Notes: a model not told the origin generated them from the letters alone. A stretch of 64,000 nt of DNA from Gloeopeniophorella convolvens (GCA_022496205.1 WTXD01000002.1:868001-932000); one strand, 5' to 3'. Counted from the stretch's first letter, positions 28,495-39,820 are shown. Numbers and translations: made by a program.

Positions 28495-29992
28495 ATGGGC
28501 ACCCCATCTGCTGTGTACTTTTACCGTTATTCCCTTTTCGGTATGTCGCGGGACCGCCCCGGACAAATCTCACACATCGTTCATCGTCTCTGACATCTTA
28601 CGACAAGTCCTTGCCATTGCCTCAAATGCCATCATCTGCAGCGCAGCCGTATGGAACTTGACAATCGCCCAGGATGCCAACCTCTCCAGTGAGTTCGTCC
28701 TGGATTTTCACTCGACAGCGCCCTGATCCTGTTTCGCAAGCACAATCACACGTCGACTCCTACATGATCTTCCTCGGAGCTTTCAGCTTGTTGGTTGTCG
28801 TTCCTCTGTCCGTCATTTCCTGTGGTGTCTCCTCTCTTTGTCTGACCCCTGCCACGTCAGCCTCTTCCTCGACGTATTTTCTCGGCGAACCGTCACTGGC
28901 CGAGTATGGGCAGAGTGTCTTTGGATTGGCTCCCTGTGGCTCTTACATCTCGGTGAGCGGTCTGGGCCACCGGTACCGGCGTGGGCTGTCGGCTGACCGT
29001 GCACTCCAGCGGGAGCCATCACTGTCTCCGTTCTGCTCCCACATGACATGTGCGAACTACAGAGTAAGGGAATCCTTTTATTCGTGGAACCTGATCTTTG
29101 ATGGCCCTGTCCCTTCGCAGCGAAGCGCCTCAACAGCGGTTCGTGCACTTCCGCGAGGCTTATCGAAGTCTGCTCATGGATATGCACCGTCAACCGTAAG
29201 CACACCGTCGATGGAGCCATCCTAGCACTCACATCCGTTATGGTTGCAGTGCTCATCTATCTCGCCCTCCTCACTGTCTCCGCTCTCCTCCATCAGAAAC
29301 ATGACAGTGCGGTCTGGCACGCGTCTGTCCGGTCCTACCCCTGGTATCTCCACTTCCATTGCTATCAGCTCAGGAGCCGACCAACATCGCCGGTGATGGC
29401 GCGCCCTACCCCCCGATTGTCGATTCCGGCGCCTCAACCCCGGCGCCCCATTCACCTCCCCACGCAAACTGCGCTTTCCGCCCAGTACGAGATCGAGTAC
29501 ATGCCTGATCCCCAGACTGTCGAGTGGCCAGTCCACCAGCCACCCGCGATGCAGGAGACCAGGCCGCCGGCAGCAGCAGCAGCAGTAGGGGCGTTCACAG
29601 CGCTGTACCCCCTCCACATCCAGGCTATCTGGGAACCCACCACCGGACCCTCCCCCGGGGAGTACACAGGCATAGGCCCCACGCCGGGCTCTGCGTCATC
29701 CCAGCAGCGTCTCCTGCGGCAGCCTGCCTCATCCGGAGAGGGCCCGCCGCCTCTAGGGAAATGGCCCCGTGCAGACATTATGTCGCAGCCAGCGAGACCC
29801 AACGCCACGCGAAAGAAGGTGCCGAGGTCTGCGCCTTCGTCCGCCGTCGAGCGTCCGCGCGAGGCGGAGCCAGGCCTACCCCACAGTCTACCAAGCTCGA
29901 CGCAGGTCTCGCCCGACCGGACGCGCCCGACCGGCCCTCGGCACCGGACGCGGTCGAGTACAGACTCGACGGCGCGGCCATTGCCCCCATGA
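28495..29992 (+). CDS. Four-helix membrane protein with Pro-rich tail (paralogue A)
   Basis: Seven short exons can be joined in frame. They give a first helix FVLAIASNAIICSAAVWNL, a second DSYMIFLGAFSLLVVVPLLF, the conserved segment RVWAECLWIGSLWLLHLGGA leading to ITVSVLLP, a cysteine-containing loop (LPHDMCELQ), and a fourth helix VMVAVLIYLALLTVSALLH. One intron has the donor GTCCGT. The remaining 220 residues are a Pro/Arg/Ser-rich, predicted disordered tail, probably cytosolic. The helix count and the E-C-x-W-x-G motif match a group of basidiomycete MARVEL-like membrane proteins without known function. The motif is shared with the gene at 30683. Function unknown; I would not guess beyond a membrane or cell-surface organising role. 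Confidence 0.72.
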
Positions 29993-30682
29993 TCCCGTCT
30001 GGCGGGTGGACAGTTTCCTCGGCCAGGTCCCGATGGACTATCGATTCTTGCTGTTGCGTGCGGGATGTAATTTGGGGGCGCTGTGCGCTCGCTGTCCTTT
30101 CGTTGTTTGCTTTTCTGGGCACTGTGTCTCTCATAGATTAGGTTGTAGTTGTACTGGGAGACCAAGTGCTGTGTCTCGATATGGCAATCCGTATGTCCCT
30201 CGCTCGCATGATCGAGTTTGCCTCCGGCTGTTGTTCGCCTGCAGGTCCCCACGTTCACACTACTCAGTAGCGCATGTCGTATGGCCAGCTCGCCGCTGGC
30301 TCGCTGGACCCCGGCTGCTTGGGCCAGCTCCGTCTCTACTATGGCCTGCAGGTGCTCGCGCTGACTCGATTCTGCGTGGGGTGCGTTGTTCTGGAAGCGT
30401 CTCTGACAACAAAGGTGTCTGGGTGCGCTTTTTCTCGCTTTTTCCGACATTGTCTTGGGTCCATTGTCCGCCCGGACACTCAGTGTGTCTCGTGTCTGAG
30501 CCACCCTCGCGACGACATGGGCCACACCCCAGCCACATGAGCAGCTCTTTTTTGCACACATAAGGGTCCACCCACTGTCTTGCACCTCGCTTCATTAAAC
30601 TATTTTCCGCTCCTGACATTCACGACTCCTCGCCGGCTCCTTCCCTCGTGTTTTCCTCTGTACACGTACCCCTACGTCCAGA
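29993..30682. other. Intergenic region between membrane paralogues A and B
   Basis: About 690 bases. Open frames are present on both strands (for example minus strand out to 30619) but they overlap the tail frame of gene A on the other strand and have no domain. Promoter of gene B expected near the right end. No repeat seen. Confidence 0.4.
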
Positions 30683-32014
30683 ATGACCAAACCTCAGCAG
30701 GACCTGACGTTTCGTCTTCTGATAATCAAGAACCCGTTCCTTCTCGTCCGATTCGTCGCCTTTTGTGAGTGGCGTCGGCTTGCCATGCTTCCTTACGCAT
30801 GCTTAATTGTTGTCTGCAATTAGCTCTCTTATTATTTATGATGTTCACTGCGCTGGTGTCCGCAGCTTGGAATGTCGGCGCGAGTAGGGCAACTGGAGTC
30901 CATGGTAGGCCGCAGTCCCTTTGATCTGACATCCCCTGGCAGCTGACGCCGTTCACTTTCAGTCGATGGAGCGTCTGCCTTTGTCATCTTCAATAGTATC
31001 GCGACAACTCTTCTCATTGCCGTGTACGTGTTGTCCCGGGTCGCGTGTGCCGACCTCTGACATGAGGTGTCCAGGGCTTGGGGGGACCTAGCGCTTACCC
31101 CGACCTTCTCGAGTTCGGCAATGGGGTTTGAATGCGCATGGACTGGGATCTTCGCCACGCTGCAGATAGGTGAGTGCATTGCTGGTCCCCTCGAGCTGGG
31201 CACCGCTCATCTTGGACGAACGCAGCTGCCAGCATCTATATTACGTTGAGCGGCCCCCCTGAGTATTGCAAGGCGAAGACACCGCTCTCGGTCTGCGCTT
31301 CTATCACCCTGCTGGTTCCCGTAACATGGCTGTCCGCGATGACCCGTAAGCTCCTCTTTGCGGCGTTTGCGATTCGCGCGCTCAACCCCTGTTAATCTAG
31401 TGCTCGCTTATTGGATAGCAGTCATGACGTTGTGCATCACGCACCTGCGCCTGCACGACCAGCTCTGGCGCACGCCCATCTATGCCGTCACCTGGTTCTC
31501 AGAAGACGGCACGGCAGCGAGCAGAGACGAAGCCCCGCAGCTCCCGCCGCTCGACACCTCCACGTCCGCGCGCCTGTCCGTAGTGCCGCCCCGCCGCCAT
31601 TCAATATCGTCGTTCCCACAGGACGTGGAGAGACAGAACCCAGTCGACCGCGAGAAGCCGCTACCCTCGCCCGGACAGCCATCCGCGTGGTATACGCGCC
31701 TCCTCCCGGGCAGGCCCGGGAAGGACCACCCGTTCGCCTTCCGCCGCACGAAGGCACCCGAGTTCCAGTGGTGGGTGCCGCCGGCCCAGGGAGACGGGGA
31801 GAACCCGTCTCCCAAACTGCGGCCCGTGCCGGCGGCGGGTGACAGCGAGCCTCCGCCGCTAGCGGCCCTTCCCCCGGCTAGGGAGGCCGAGCTAGACGAG
31901 GACAAGCCTATTCCTGCGGGGAGCCGGTCTCAGTGGGTGCGTGCCGCGCAGGCGCCTGGACCCTATAGCCCGCCGCCACCAAAGAATGTATACCTGAACA
32001 GCTGGCGCAGCTGA
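30683..32014 (+). CDS. Four-helix membrane protein with Pro-rich tail (paralogue B)
   Basis: Begins MTKPQQDLTFRLLIIKNPFLLVRFVAF, split by an intron, then SLLLFMMFTALVSAAWNVGA (helix 1), ASAFVIFNSIATTLLIAV (helix 2), the family segment MGFECAWTGIFATLQIAAS (helix 3), a cysteine-containing loop PPEYCKAKTPLSVC and helix 4 LLAYWIAVMTLCITHLRLH. The tail of about 190 residues is rich in Pro, Arg and acidic residues and ends VYLNSWRS. The E-C-x-W-x-G motif and the exon pattern match paralogue A, so the two are tandem diverged copies. The segment order is like MARVEL proteins. No catalytic motif is visible. Exon joins around helices 2-3 are inferred. Confidence 0.72.
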
Positions 32015-32242
32015 GCTGCATCGCTCGGGTTTGTGTAGTTGATTATGTGTATCTTTAGCCATTCATGTATTCGTACCCCATGTTGTCAATCTGAACTAAT
32101 TGTCCCGTCCGCGGCCTGATAGACATACATAAGTGAACCTTTACATTCCATCCGTGGGTATAGATAGAGTGGAGGACCGTCTATCGATCCAGTAAGTCAA
32201 GAAATGGGGTGAGTGCGACGACCCGAGGATGATCATGCATCC

Positions 32243-33020
32243 TCATTGACCTGCCGAGGCCTGAGACTCAAACCATATCACCCTCGCGCGAAGCGATTCA
32301 TTCTCTTCCTGTGCGCGAGCGAGCGACGCATGCGACTCTTCGAGCTCGCTCTTGACTTGCGCTAGTTCTTTGTACGTCTCGTCCTCAATCTCGCCCGCGC
32401 CGACCGCAACACCTGGATAGCTTAGATGTTTACCCTTAGTATTTGGTAATAGGGACGACGGCGCTCACCCCCGACCAACTTTATCAGACGCCAGAGACGC
32501 AGAATGATCAGCAGGCCTGCGAGCTCGCGCTCCCTGCCTCGGAGGATCACCTCGAGCACGAACGTCGTGACAATGATAAGGGCATCGAAGAGGTGGAGAG
32601 ATGCGTGGGGAATCGGCCCACGTGGTTTGTAGAACTTGGGCCCAAAGGCCCAGAGCGCAAGCGGAATTTCAACGAGGAAAAGAGTGGTGATAACCGTCGA
32701 GATGGTGGAGAGAACTTCGAGCCAAGCCGGGGAGCCAGGTTCGCCAGAGGTTTCGCAGTTGGAGGACAAGAGGGTATATCCGAGGTCTGCAATGACGCAT
32801 CCTGCGTCTATGATGATCTGAAGGACGCGGTGAATGGATCCGCACGAGAGGTGGGGACTGGGAGACGGACGAGGGCGATGACGAGCCTATGGACGAGGTC
32901 CGACTCCAGACCCTCAGCAACGCGGGTGCGCCAGACGGCAACTCGAGACTGCTCAGTGGCATCGTCGTCGGGCTGCTCTTGAGAGCTGGAGGTAGGAAGG
33001 AGTAGTTCCTGCTCCGACAT
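32243..33020 (-). CDS. Voltage-gated proton channel (Hv1-like)
   Basis: Three exons on the minus strand give about 220 residues, the size of Hv channels, which are a bare voltage sensor that conducts H+. S1 reads IALIIIDAGCVIADLGYTLL, with Asp54 at the place of the human selectivity Asp112 and Asp61 where human has Glu119. S2 carries the Glu of LFLVEIPLALWAF; S3 is HLFDALIIVTTFVLEVIL; S4 is GLLIILRLWRLIKLVGG with R, R and K spaced by three, like human R205/R208/R211. The last exon is a charged coiled coil from KELAQVKSELEES to LRARVIWFESQ, expected to dimerise the channel, ending with a stop at 32243-32245. The N-terminus is short and acidic (MSEQELLLPTSSSQEQ). The first intron uses donor GTCCGT. 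Fungal Hv channels are known. Likely at the plasma membrane. It converges with paralogue B. Confidence 0.93.
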
Positions 33021-33339
33021 GATTAGAAAATGTGCCCCGCCAGAGCGAGCTCGGGGCAAGCTGGAGAAGTTGACGCTGCGGTCGACCTGTTGAATGAAGC
33101 ATGTCGAGGCTTGATTGAGAGTCACGTGCTCGCGCTCGACTCCGACACTCCGAGTGCGATTGACGCTCCTCTGTCATCGTACTGACCATCGCCCACTATT
33201 AGACCCACTCGCTCTTCAACGATGAGAGCCGCCCTGCCAACGCGGCGTACGGCAGAACCCATTTTCTCGACGGGTAAAGTGGGTCACCCGGTGCCTATAT
33301 AAGCCATGGTTTCCTTCCCAGGAATGCACGCACGACACT
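33021..33339. other. Divergent promoter region, proton channel and SDR
   Basis: Bases between two divergent starts. It holds the TATA-like element listed separately and no coding exon. Shared control of the two genes is possible but not shown. Confidence 0.45.
33296..33302 (+). promoter_or_regulatory. TATA box of the SDR gene
   Basis: TATATAA 38 bases before the SDR ATG. If it works as a TATA box the leader would be very short, and the ATG at about 33306 would lie upstream of the transcript start, so the ATG at 33340 remains the likely start. Confidence 0.4.
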
Positions 33340-34639
33340 ATGGGCCGTCTCTCTTTTCGTAAATTCCTCGCAGAGCAATGGGACCCTGTTCCCCCTGTCG
33401 AGCACACTGATCTCTCGGGGAAAATCGTGCTCGTAGTGGGCGCCAATGTGGGCTTGGGTTTCGAGGCGGCGAAGCATTTCGCACGCATGAACCCTGGCAA
33501 ACTTGTCCTTGCCTGCAGGACTTACAAAAAGGCAGACGAAGCTGCTCAGGGTAAGCTTATCCTCCTATTACAGAGGCTTCGTCATGTAATAAGCGCCGCG
33601 TCCATTCCCTAGCTATCAGAGAAGTCGTAGGTGCAACAAATACCGAATCGCGGGCGGTCGATCTGTCGTCTTTCGAGTCTGTCAACAGATTTGCAGAGGA
33701 ATACGTCCAGGACGGTGGTCGTCTTGACATATTCGTGTATAACGCTGGCGTCTCTTTTCAAACCTATGCGCTGACGGGGGATGGATGGGAAACAAGGTCC
33801 ATAAACGCCCCTTTACCGGTGTCCTAGTTGGCTGACTGGTCTGCGTTATAGCTTGCAAGTAAATGATTTGTCGAGCATGTTGCTCACGGTCCTTCTTTTC
33901 CCTGCTATGCTCAAGTCAGCTTCATCCGGGTCGAGTCCCCGAGCTGTGATCGTCTCAAGTGACACACATTATTGGTCTCGCATCCTGCCGGACCAGATCG
34001 CCAGTCCAAACATCCTTGAGAAACTTAATGATGCAGATTATTGTTCATCACCAAAGTGGGTCTCTTCCTCATCCACACCTACTTATTTTGACAGCGCTCC
34101 CAGTATTATGACGGGCCGCTATGCGCTGTCTAAACGTGAGTGATGTTTATAAAGCCGATGACGTCCAGTCGGCTTAGCTTTCGCACACCCAGTGATCAAT
34201 GTGCTGTTCGTGCGCGAGCTTACTGCACGACTCGCGCCAGATTCGCCTCTCATCATAAATGCTGTCAATCCTGGCCTGTGTCATTCCAATCTGCGGCGTA
34301 ACACTTCATTCAGCAGATCGCTGTTCGGCACCTTCCTTCTTGCGATCGCAGGTCATACTGCAGAGGAAGGAAGCCGAGACTTGATTTGGGCATCCGTCGG
34401 TGGCCGCAATCGCGAAAATGAACTGCGGGGAGCGTATGTGTCCGGTGCAGGTCTCAAGGAGGTTAGCGACTTTGTGTTGAGCGACGAAGGACAGGCTGTC
34501 CAAAAGCGCATCTTTGTACGTGACCGTGTCTGTTCCGCACAGTGTCGAGCTAATAAGATCGTAGGATGAGGCCGTTGCAATTCTGTCAGATGTGTCACCG
34601 AGATTCAGCGTCGTCCTCACCGAGGTTCTGTCGAAGTAG
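33340..34639 (+). CDS. Short-chain dehydrogenase/reductase, retinol-dehydrogenase-like
   Basis: NAD(P)-dependent SDR of about 330 residues. The cofactor motif is KIVLVVGANVGLGFEAAKHF (GANxGxG). Later exons give AVDLSSFESVNRFAEEY, LDIFVYNAGVS (NAG), the catalytic serine of VIVSSDTHYW, and the active-site YALSK joined to LINVLFVREL across an intron. VNPGLCHSNL follows, as in retinol dehydrogenase/WW-oxidoreductase-like SDRs, which reduce or oxidise lipophilic alcohols and aldehydes. Ends FSVVLTEVLSK with TAG at 34637-34639. Many fungal members of this group act on unknown metabolites, so the substrate is not assigned. It is divergent from the proton channel. Confidence 0.9.
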
Positions 34640-35449
34640 CGGCAGCCTACTCGCCACCGGTGAACCAGCCGGTGAGGCGCACCAATATATCCCTTGATGT
34701 TCCAAAGCTGTGTGGCAACGATATGAGACACCTTTATCGCTACTCCCAGACTGTGGGGTTTCTGGCAGCTGTGGGAACCAACTGGCCCACTGACAGAGGC
34801 TCCCGCGGTGATGCACTCGGGCTTGGCGAAGCGCCCGTCATGATGACCGGCGGTCCCACAGCCGCTGCCTATAGCGTGGCTTTGTTGATGCATATCGCAA
34901 TTCTACCCACATTGAGTCGTGCGTACGTCTACATGCGACAGCGTAACGACGTTCACAGCCCTGTCCCTCCATCTGTATCTCACGAAGTGCGTATGTCACA
35001 TGACCGGGGCATCCACCGTGCGATGTGATATGTCTAACTCTGCGTGCCGGATCTGCAAGAAGCGGGTGCAAGTATGGCTCCGATCTCATCTAAACTGTAC
35101 ACACCCTATCGGCGCATCCAATCCCTCTCCGACTTTTGACACGAGCAGCGCCCGGCGTCGACTACGAATGCCTGATCTATCTGTCGCTCGTGTCCATTTG
35201 ACGGAACACTTCACAGCCACCAGCGACGCTAGAGCTGCCCAAAAGCATGTGCTCTCGGGCATGAGTGGGGCTTACCCTGGAACGCCCTCTTTCATTCCCC
35301 TTCACTGGCTGGGTCAGTTTTAGTTCGATCTTGGCCTCCGAACGTACTCAGTACTGTCGGGATCCAGTCGTGCGTTTTCGTTCTTCGCTTTCTGTTCTCT
35401 TTCCTTTGGGTTCCTTTCTTTCGCTTGACGCTCTTTACGGTCACAACAT
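34640..35449. other. Intergenic region before membrane gene C
   Basis: About 810 bases. Frames of 120-130 codons on both strands have no domain. The final 100 bases before 35450 are T/C-rich. Nothing else is recognised. Confidence 0.4.
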
Positions 35450-37247
35450 GGATGCTTGGACTATTTTTCGCAGGGCGAGGATCATCCTTTTTTGTGAGTA
35501 CCCCCCAGCCATGCACCATCTAGCCCGCCGATTGAGCATTTCTGCAGTTATGCTCGTGATCATTTGTCTCGCATGGGCTACGCTTCTCTCTATACTTCTT
35601 GCCCGCGAGTGGAGCTATTTTTCCGCAGTCCAGAGTATGTACGCACCACAAGAACGCGCAGCATCCCATTGACGACGTCCGGCAGGGGTCGTTGTCTTGA
35701 GCCTGACAATCCTTCATGGCTTTACTGCCATCCTTCTGTACTTGATGTAAGGTCTTCAAGTCAGCCAACGAACGGAACGACGCTGATCTATCATAGGGCC
35801 GTCGTTGTTTTCCACCTCTGGTTGGACATGATTCGCGTTTTCACGCTCCTAATTACCCACGTTGGTAGGTGGCTCATTCACTTGATTGGATCGTCGACGA
35901 GTCTCAGATTTGTGAGTAGGAAGTGCTGTTCTGTTTACCCTGTACAGTCCCGGTTTCCCCTGTGACAACCTCGGTGAGCACACAGAAACCCCATCTTGCA
36001 TGTTCGCTGATCACCACGTAAGGCCCGGATACGACTTGTCGACAATTCCTCTTCGCGATCTTCATTGGTTGCTGGGTAATCTCTGGGACCGGTGAGCTTC
36101 ACCAGCTGCGCTCTCCATGCCAACGTCGCTGACTGCATTTTTAGTTCTGGGCTTTGCCATCGCCCTTGGGATCATGACTTGCGTTCCTCGACCCGTTGAA
36201 TCATTGACGGGGAAGCGTGATGTGGAGTTGCCCGCGAGCCCCGCCTCGTTCAAGGCGGGGAGTTTCTCAAATGAGCAACAGCGCCCCGTCTCCTTCCATT
36301 CCGTCAATTCGCGTACAGGACTGGTTGGCTACGACGAGAAGGAGGTCTCTGAGTCTTCTCTTTCGCCCGTTCCTACCATCATGGTGATGAATGGCGCGAC
36401 TCGAGGCACTTTTGGCGCGGATCCACCACGCTTCTGGGACGACAATCGTTCCGTGTACGCCAGGGCGGTTTCAAGGACCAACTCCCCAACGAGCACTACT
36501 AGCGTTTTTTCTGGCCACCGTCCAGCTGGCTCCCTCTATCGCAACCCCTTCCTCGATCCGTCGCCCCCACCAACTTCCACGATCTACTCACCCGCATCTA
36601 CAGCTGGATTTGGATCGGGGCAGCATCTTCCCTACGTTCGGGACATGCTTCCCGCCCCTAGCCAGCCACCCGCGCTCCCCGACATGATGTATACAGCTTC
36701 TCCCATCACGATTTCAAGCGGCCTGCGGCCCCTGCAACTCGCTCCTTATGCCCCATACGCCCGAGCCGTTTCCCCCAGCATGAGCGCCTATTCGGTCCCC
36801 GTGCCCCCGCGCAACTACTTGCAACCGCACATGATGTACCCTGATCGCGCACACACCACGACGCCCGGTGCCTATTCGCTCCACTCTGCCTCGGCCAGCA
36901 TCCATTCCAAGTGGACGTTGCCCGCCCTGCACGCTTTGCCACCGCCTGCGCTCACCCCGGGCGTGCAGCGCCCGAGGCGGTTCAGCTCACTGCTGCGCAA
37001 CCAGGACGCCTCATCCGTCTACAGCGCGCCGTTCGGGACCCGGGGGCAGACCCCGGACCTTGGTCTCAGTCGCAATGTGTCAGACCCGAGCGGCGCTGCT
37101 TCACTGCGCTCCAGCGAATCTTCGGTCCGCCAGTCCTATGCACCTCCGGTTGCTGACAACGCGATGGAGAGGAGAGGCAGTGAAGGACAGGTGTTGGATC
37201 AGGCACAGTGGCAGAAACTCGTACTCAATGCTGCGGGGCAGCCATAG
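35450..37247 (+). CDS. Four-helix membrane protein with long Ser/Pro-rich tail (gene C)
   Basis: Exons give MDAWTIFRRARIILF then FMLVIICLAWATLLSILLA (helix 1), VVVLSLTILHGFTAILLYLM (helix 2), a third hydrophobic stretch from MAVVVFHLWLDM to IRVFTLLITHV, a cysteine loop PGFPCDNLGPDTTCRQ and helix 4 FLFAIFIGCWVISGTVLGFA, rebuilt across a 54-nt intron. A disordered tail of about 350 residues follows, rich in Ser, Pro and Tyr. The junction near 35865-35946 is ambiguous: either a 4-nt exon ATTT or an alternative donor GTGGCT keeps the frame. The helix layout and tail parallel genes A and B but the E-C-x-W-x-G motif is not seen, so it may be a more distant relative or a convergent one. Function unknown. 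Confidence 0.65.
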
Positions 37248-37785
37248 ATGCTACCTGGGCGGCGGCGCGCGCTTTCCTGACTCCCACGCTTCGGGCATGG
37301 CGTGCTCTTGGCAGGGTGCCTAGACGGACTTGGGAATACCATGCTAATCACCCTGTACCGACGTAGCCATGCGCAAGGACAATACCATAACTTAAAAGCT
37401 TTACATCTAGATGCGATAATCGTCTTACTTATCTGTACGAGGCATGTCGATCCGGGGCACCAGAAGCATACCATTTTGGAGATAGTGCAGTACCCCACAA
37501 ACGTGTCTGATTTGGTCGTGCGCACGAAGTTACGAAGCCAGTTGGACATTATCTTGTGGTTGTCTCATGTGGTCCTCGGGAGATAGTGCGCCCCCCGCAT
37601 GCTACCTTGGCCAGCGCGCCGATGCGTGCATGTGGCACAGCGACTAACGTTTGACCCGTGATGTGTGCTGTGCATGCACCTTTTACTGAGGAACGACAGA
37701 AGCATAGAAAGTTGGAAGGACGGGCAGAGCTATAATACGTGCACCGCATGGTGACGACGGCAGTGAATTGCAGCACCGCGCTGAG
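37248..37785. other. Intergenic region before the secreted nuclease
   Basis: About 540 bases holding the 3' end of gene C and the promoter of the nuclease gene. No exon, repeat or RNA gene is recognised. Confidence 0.4.
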
Positions 37786-38680
37786 ATGATACTTCCACAG
37801 CTGATTTTCCTCGCACTGGGACTACAGGCGGCCGCAGCGCCGCTCAAGCGAGCCTTGCCAACGCCTGTCTCCGTGTCCACGGCCAAGGAATACCTCGGTG
37901 AACGTATGGTCCCGCCGCCCGAAGGTGCCACTGGAAACATGTGCCGGTGTTAACGCATATCTTGCAGTGACAGTTGCGGTGGACTCCAACTCGCCCGCAT
38001 ATGCGAGAGATCTGTTCAAGACGTGGGATACCAGTCAGTTATGGGGCATTTGTCATTGTTATGTTGAGGCTTAACACAGCAACCCTAGTCTCCGGGAACT
38101 GTGACACCAGAGAAAGTGAGACTTCTCCCGCACACCATGATACGACATCGGTCTCACCTCGAGGAATACAGCCGTCCTGATCAGGGATGGTACAGATGTA
38201 GTCACGAACAGCGCGTGCAGCCCAACATCGGGCCACTGGGTGTCGCCGTACGATAACGTCCCGACGGACCTCGCGAGCGATCTCGACATCGATCATCTTG
38301 TCCCGTTGAAAGAGGTGAGATACGACCCGAAAGTGTTACAAGGAAACTTACTGATTCTATAGGCATGGTTGTCTGGCGCAAGGAACTGGACGCCGGCGCA
38401 GCGGGAAGCATACGCAAATGACCTGACACGGCCTCAGCTAGTCGCAATCACGGACAACCTGAACGAATCTAAAGGCCGGTTTCTATCAGAAGATATCGGG
38501 CCTACCTGATCTTATCCGCCCTTGGGAACAGGTGACAAGGACGTAGCCCAGTGGATGCCCCCGCTTGCAAGTTTTCATTGTGAATACGTTCGGGCGTGGA
38601 TCACGGTCAAGCACTACTACAAGTTGACGATTGACAGTGCGGAGAAGACTGCGCTTACGACGTATCTGGGGCAGTGCTGA
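37786..38680 (+). CDS. Secreted HNH/DUF1524-type endonuclease-family protein
   Basis: Four or five exons give about 220 residues. The start MILPQLIFLALGLQAAAAPL is a signal peptide. The mature part has DSNSPAYARDLFKTWDT, then VSGNCDTRE, the motif SDLDIDHLVPLKEAW, NWTPAQREAYANDLTRPQL and NLNESKG, and ends LTTYLGQC. D-I-D-H-x-V-P-L is the HNH-like metal/catalytic motif of the DUF1524/GmrSD C-terminal group, seen in secreted fungal and actinobacterial proteins. Paired cysteines fit an extracellular protein. A role in digesting external nucleic acid is likely but not proven. The ATG at 37786 is the only one that starts the signal peptide. Confidence 0.85.
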
Positions 38681-38849
38681 ACGCGGCGATGTGTGCAGTA
38701 CTGCAGTCATGTTGTACTTATGTATGTATCGATGTGGAGAGTCACAAGGGACGCCGGCCGTGTGTTGACGTCAGACGCCGACGTCACTTGAACGTACGAA
38801 GTACTGTAAACCACCACACTCGCTTTGCCATCGACCGTACACAGAAGCA

Positions 38850-39623
38850 ATGGCGTCTCTCTATACGCACATATTCTCGCGCCAGGCGGCGTCCTGCAGA
38901 ACTGTTTTCCATCGAGGCTTTGTCCAGGCTAATCGCTCCGCATTGAGACCACCATTCCCCACACTCTGGGCGGCCTCACCCCGTTCACTGCACCATGCCG
39001 CAGCCAGAAGAATGCCTGCCACCTTGGCATGGGCGACCGCTGGAGTTGCCGGCATGGGGCTCGGCCTCTCGCTCTGTGCCAACCTACAGACGTTAAACTG
39101 CGAACGTGAGTCGCTCTCCATCCCGCGCAAATCGCAGCTAACAGTTCATACAGCCAATTCAGCTTCACCCCAATCTCCTCCCAAGGGCGCACGAGGGCTC
39201 CCTAGTGATGCGGACCTCCCTGCACCCCCAAAATCAAGCGTCAACTTCTACGAGCTCTCGTTCGGGACCGTCTGCGGCATCTGTGCCGGCGTATTCGTCA
39301 AAAAGGGAGCGAAGGCACTTGCATTCCTTTTCGGAGGCGTCTTCGTGCTGTTGCAGGTGAGGTCTCTTCGCCCAATCCCAGCGGCAGACCATCTCACAAG
39401 GCTTTGTTGAAAGTACCTTGGGTCCGCGTCAATCGTGAAGGTGGACTGGGCCAAGGCTGGTACTCGTTTTGAAAATCTCTTCTATACCCAGGAAGCCAAT
39501 GGCGTCAGACGGCCCTCAACCGTGTCTTCGTTATGGAGGTGGCTTGTGGACTTCTTGACAGCCGACTTCCAACCGAGGGCTTCTTTCATCGCTGGCTTTG
39601 CCTTGGGTCTGAGAATCGGTTAG
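38850..39623 (+). CDS. FUN14-domain mitochondrial membrane protein
   Basis: About 200 residues in four exons. The N-terminus MASLYTHIFSRQAASCRTVF is basic and hydroxylated, like a mitochondrial targeting sequence, followed by a helix ATAGVAGMGLGLSLCANL. The FUN14 domain then reads NFYELSFGTVCGICAGVFVK, KALAFLFGGVFVLLQYLG and FIAGFALGLRIG at the C-terminus, the last being the family hallmark. The vertebrate member FUNDC1 is an outer-membrane mitophagy receptor; yeast Fun14 has no such proven role, and I see no clear Atg8-interacting motif near the N-terminus. Complete, with TAG ending at 39623. Confidence 0.9.
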
Positions 39624-39820
39624 GTAGTCATTGTGATAAACCACCAGTCATTGATGTACAATGTAAAGCTCGTTCGCAAGTGAGGACGCGAAAGGCTTGC
39701 CTCCGCGTCGATCACGTGGATGGGCTCGATTGGGAAATTCGATCTCGAATTCGTTTTTCGTGTTCGGAGCTCGGGCTGAAAGTCTCTAGACCTCTGCTAA
39801 AAACTACCACATTTTGCACC

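Noticed and set aside
29452..30585. Minus-strand open frame of 377 codons
   Set aside because: Antisense to the Pro-rich tail of membrane gene A and beyond; composition mirrors that tail and no domain is present.
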